Shown in pieces: positions 60,030-64,000 of a DNA stretch of 64,000 bases. The stretch lies in NCBI GenBank assembly GCA_964247055.1, contig OZ176053.1, positions 6,944,001 to 7,008,000 of the forward strand, written 5' to 3'. How positions within the stretch are numbered: the stretch's first letter is position 1; each line of letters begins with the position of its first letter. Made by a program: the position numbers and the translations under genes. Source of the DNA: Paragordius varius (lineage: Eukaryota; Nematomorpha). Under the pieces are notes generated by a model. That model saw only the letters and a list, made by a program, of their open reading frames with translations. It was not told the DNA's origin and did no database searches.

Positions 60030-61860
60030 CGGATCATCCTTCACAAAATCAGTCTGATAATGATTCAGTAATAGTACCGGAAACAATTGTTCCTACCCAG
60101 ACATTAAACAAAAACATTTCAACAGATTCTTCGAAATTAATTAATAGCTCTGCTACTGTAAGTAATAAACCCCGAGAAATTACAATACATACAACAAAAG
60201 AGTTAAAGCAGTCTGCTTTGTCAAACATAGTACAGCAACAATTAATAATATCCTCGAAACTCTTACGCCTGCAGAAAAACATTTAGATAAGACTGTTTCT
60301 AATATAATAGCCACATCTTATAATAATTCCCAAGTAACAGTTATGCCTTCAAAAAAAGGGTTAAACGGTTTAACTTCATTAAGATTATCATTTTAATTAA
60401 ATTATATATTATATTTATTTTCTTTTATAAGATTTTAAGCTCTATTATTTTGCTTAAATTATAGATTTCAATTCAAAATATTAATTAACTATAAATTTAA
60501 AAAAGTTTACAAAATTTCGGGACCAGCAGCACATAATACAATTTGGTTAATTGTCACATATTTTTGTCAAATTTGAAATATTATATTACAATCATATGCA
60601 TCCAAAAAAAATATAACAATAGCCTATTGGCAAGAAATATACAATATTCCTTCAACAAAACGGCTAAAACGGTCCACATTTTTGTATAATGACACACCAC
60701 CAATGACAAATGATTTACAAGAAGAAACAACTCCAACAACATCTCAAGATAAGATTGATAGTGACAACAAGCCAAGGACATCAAATAATGCAAAACCAGT
60801 GAAATATCAGAAACTAATACCGGAATTCCTGAGGGAACGAATCGATTGCATATCCCCGATTAATTTTGAACAAATTAGTTTGAAGAAAAAAATCGCCTAT
60901 TAAGAAAAATCAGTGCATCCGAGATCGGTCAGGCCGAATTTTTACGCGCAAAGTCTTATCAGCGTAAGAAATTCGCGAGTGATACGAATTTCAATTCACC
61001 GTAAGAATTTTCTTACAAAAATTTAGATATATAATTTATATTCTTATAAATAATCATACGATTCCGAATATAATAGACTAGGTGTATTCGTCATAGAAAT
61101 ACTAAATATTTTCGAGTTTGGGTTTAATTTATATATAAAAATTAATTAAATTATAAAAATAAAGTGAGAAATCTAAAAAAAACTCTAAAGTTTACATTTA
61201 TATTGAATAGTTTCGAGTTTGATAATTTAATTTTTAGGATAGTTTTTAGTTGATTATTTTACAATAACGTTTCGTGCTTAAGTTAATACTTTCTAAGAAA
61301 TTAATTGGACTACACAAAAATGTATGCCTTAAAACAATTAAAAAACAACGATTATTAATATATTTTTTACTTCCATTCAAATTCAATTATTAAACATACG
61401 ATCCGATCCTAAAATTGTAATCTTATTCCTTTCAAACAATATAAATACAAAAGCGAGGATATCTTAAATAACTCCATAATATTTAGAAATAATAATTATA
61501 AACACAAGATTTTATATTTTACAGTACTAACCAATAATTTTAAACCAATGCTAAAATAACCAATCTAAGGTTTTATTATGTTACCTATAGTATATTTATC
61601 ACAAGTTATATATATTATATTGATTTTTACAGTAAATGCAATCTTGCGAAACTTAATGAAAAAGTAGCAATGTATAGTTTCTCACAGGATATATTTTTTA
61701 AATTTTTTTATTTGTCAGATAAAATTATGCATAATGATTAATAATTCCTATTATATTTTAATGTGCAAATTGTTTTGTTCGTAAAAATAGAGTTTCGGAA
61801 ACCCCAATATCCAATTCCAACAGTGAATCTGGAATAAAGATAGTTCGCAAACCTTATTTT
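60030..61860 (+). pseudogene. Truncated duplicate of the Lys-rich gene (copy B)
   Basis: Starts abruptly at the sequence equal to 39349 (DHPSQNQSDNDSVIVPE), without the Lys-rich N-terminus. At about 60367 it jumps to the sequence equal to 40509, joining through a shared ACGGT, which removes about 825 bp including the first module. The second module (60682-60985) is kept but a small deletion after LKKKIA shifts the frame to a stop at 60901-60903. The fourth exon (61778-61860, SETPISNSNSESG..KPYFPWEH) and the splice donor survive. Best read as a pseudogene, though a shorter product is not excluded. Confidence 0.7.
60937..61511. repeat. Right arm of the second inverted repeat
   Basis: See 59459-60029. 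This arm contains a ~125-bp segment (ACGATTATTAATATATTTTT ...) absent from copy A at about 41473, present in both arms here. Confidence 0.85.
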
Positions 61861-61924
61861 CCTTGGGAACATAAGTAACTTTTAAAAATGACCGAATGGT
61901 GCGTCAGTTGGGTAGGTTAGTCAA

Positions 61925-62420
61925 AATGCCGCCACATTCTGCTGGTTACAAAGGAAAATCGAAAACCGCCAAATATTCTAGTAATTATAGTCAAAAAGAT
62001 ATGGTGAGTCAGTTGGGTTTTAAGTTGGTTAAAATGCCGCCACATTTTGACTAACTCCCTGGTTACAAAGGAAAATCGAAAACCGCCAAATATTCTAGTA
62101 ATTATAGACAAAAGGATATGGTGAGTCAGTTGGGTTTTAAGTTGGTTAAAATGCCGCCACATTTTGACTAACTCCCTGGTTACAAAGGAAAATCGAAAAC
62201 CGCCAAATATTCTAGTAATTATAGTCAAAAAGATATGGTGAGTCAGTTGGGTTTTAAGTTGGTTAAAATGCCGCCACATTTTGACTAACTCCCTGGTTAC
62301 AAAGGAAAATCGAAAACCGCCAAATATTCTAGTAATTATAGACAAAAAGATATGGTGATTCAGTTGGGTTTTAAGTTGGTTAAAATGCCGCCACATTTTG
62401 ACTAACTCCCTGGTTACAAA
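61925..62420. repeat. 117-bp minisatellite, about 4.5 units (copy B)
   Basis: Same unit as 41990-42380 with five copies of the core block instead of four, so the array has changed length since duplication. The splice-like words GGTGAGTCAG and GACTAACTCCC are kept in most units. Confidence 0.88.
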
Positions 62421-62455
62421 GGAAAATCGAAAAGAGAAATGCAATTAAACAGCCA

Positions 62456-62534
62456 AATATGGAGCTATCCATAACAGAAAAATCCGAATTACCGCCAAAT
62501 TTGGATAATTCAGTAGTTACACAAAAAGAATAAC
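62456..62534 (+). CDS. Possible last exon, copy B
   Basis: Identical open frame to 42415-42479 (MELSITEKSELPPN...). Same caveats. Confidence 0.22.
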
Positions 62535-62699
62535 TTCAGAAAAATTACAATTTAATTTATTGCAGATACTCTCCCCTTAACAATCTATAGATCAAATTAT
62601 AAATAAATGAAGATCATATTTTACTTACTAATTTAACAAGTGTAGAACGTTTCACTTTATTAAATACGTTAAATATTTTGTAGCAAAATAAAAATAATT

Positions 62700-64000
62700 G
62701 TGTATATAAGAGGGTCAAAAATTAGATCAATTTTTCGTGGACACAAACGCAGGTACACTTACAAAACACTTAATAATACACCTAGTTAATATGTTAATTG
62801 TATTTCAAGAAAAATAGAATTCAAGTATTGTGTTACACAAACATGTATAGGAAGAAATTTCTCTAGACGGCCTTAATTAAAAAAAAAATTTGGCCGATAT
62901 GTTTTATATATAGAGCGAATTTTAGCTTCAAAAGACATGACGACAAGCGATAACAATTGCACGACGTTATTTCTCGCTTAGGCAGGAATGTCGGTCAAAA
63001 AAGAACTTCTTTTTTCAAATTCGCGCGACAATATCATCTGACCCGCAGGGGCGTACCGATGGGGGGGCAAGGGGGTGCATCATGCCCCGGGCGCCGTTAT
63101 TTAGGGGCGCCTAAATGATTTTTTAAAATTAAATTGTAATTTTGCAAAAAAATAAGAACTTTTAAATGAGATTTTTCAGCAATTTATGTAATAATCCCTA
63201 TAATATATACTCTATTATTCACCTAATTAGTACCATTGAATAAATTTAGTATCATATAAATATATATATTTAATAGATTTAAAATATATATGATTGTGCT
63301 GTCTTATCTATGGTGTTTAGGTTACAACGTTTGTATTTTTTTTACTAAATTGTTTTATTGGCTTTTAAAAATAAGGGGGAGGGGGGGCGCCATAAATGTT
63401 TTATGCCCCGGGCGCCGCAAATGCTCGGTACGCCACTGCTGACCCGATATCATTGAAGCCGGCAGAAAATTTACGAATCGAATGGGACGAATATATCCCA
63501 GGCCAGATTTGATTCGTAAAACTTCATCGATAACAAAATGTAACATTAAATTTTTTTACGAGTCAAACCTACGTAAAATACAACTTCAAGCTTAACGTAG
63601 AGGGAAAAATGCTCGACGCTTTCATTGCAGGCATGGGAGTCAAAAAATTATTATTAGATTTGTATAGCAGATTCCCCACTCCATGTGGGAAAACGAACCC
63701 TAACCCTAAAACAAGTGAACATTGCTCTCAATTATAAATAGGCACCTCAATTAGCACTAATCGATGGCAACATGTTACGACAACAGCTGGGAAATACCAG
63801 AACAAGTGTCGATTCTGCCGTTTAAGTCATGACTGGAATCACCTCCAACTATACTGTAAGAAAAAAATGATTGCAATGTTTAGAACATCGAATGTGAAGC
63901 CACCCCTAAGATAACATTGATAATTAATTGAAAGCCAATACGCATGATGATGGACACAGTCAAGTGTTTCTTTTTTCGTCCCAATTCAACATTAAATTCG
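62700..64000 (+). mobile_element. LTR-retrotransposon fossil, copy B (runs off the window)
   Basis: Near-identical to 42640-43560, with the hAT MITE 63046-63438 inserted. Broken gag-like part with zinc-knuckle-like cluster. Present through segmental duplication, not a separate insertion. Confidence 0.55.
63046..63438. mobile_element. hAT MITE (393 bp), same family as 10397-10831
   Basis: Starts CAGGGGCGTACCGATG and ends CTCGGTACGCCACTG; TSD CTGACCCG at 63038-63045 and 63439-63446. The duplicate locus at 43000-43007 (CTGACCAG) is the empty site, which proves insertion and dates it after the duplication. Confidence 0.93.

Noticed and set aside
41970-62444. Minus-strand open frames of 139 and 175 codons with 39-residue repeats
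   Set aside because: They arise because the 117-bp minisatellite unit is a multiple of three; the neighbouring gene is on the other strand and no start or splice context supports them.
43258-63706. Telomere-like CCCTAACCCTAA at about 43258, 54128 and 63699
   Set aside because: Only two units each; two of the sites are the same sequence by duplication. Not evidence for a telomere or fusion point.

Overview
This window comes from an AT-rich animal nuclear genome. The gene set includes PQBP1, a bHLH factor, a BTB protein, a cadherin-like receptor, NDOR1, AIMP1, VPS28 and BLOC1S2. AIMP1 and cadherin-type receptors point to a metazoan, but I cannot place the species. Most non-cadherin genes contain canonical GT..AG introns of only 21-29 nt next to introns of hundreds of nt. 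Introns this small are known from dicyemid mesozoans; that comparison is a hint, not an assignment.

Region 1 (1-28.6 kb) is gene-dense and the strands mostly alternate: PQBP1 3' end (+), bHLH gene (-), BTB gene (-), a 17-exon cadherin-like gene (+), NDOR1 (-), AIMP1 (+), VPS28 (-), BLOC1S2 (+). Convergent neighbours lie 230-550 bp apart. The two best-resolved divergent pairs start almost on top of each other: NDOR1/AIMP1 start codons are 22 bp apart or share a CATG, and VPS28/BLOC1S2 start codons are 12 bp apart. Functions are housekeeping (splicing, Fe-S/diflavin electron transfer, the aminoacyl-tRNA synthetase complex, ESCRT-I, BLOC-1) plus one receptor whose cytoplasmic tail is a Tyr/Ala/Ser low-complexity repeat built from near-identical 42-nt exons. 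The cadherin introns hold several inverted-repeat DNA elements, some nested with target duplications still visible.

Region 2 (28.6-38.9 kb) is a transposon graveyard: an RTE-like LINE tail, hAT MITEs, a decayed full-length hAT transposon (31.9-35.2 kb), a degenerate ~160-bp tandem repeat, a gypsy integrase fossil and a few orphan exon-like stretches.

Region 3 (38.9-64 kb) is an amplicon-like zone around a lysine-rich gene of unknown family that has two tandem copies of a two-exon C-terminal module. Parts of this locus recur in a decayed inverted repeat of about 8.5 kb (50.9-59.5 kb, right arm split by an RTE LINE), in a second inverted repeat (59.5-61.5 kb), and as a direct duplicate (60.0-64.0 kb versus 39.3-43.6 kb) with the same 117-bp minisatellite and the same LTR fossil. 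A young Ty3/gypsy element with 268-bp LTRs (44.8-49.3 kb) sits between the copies.
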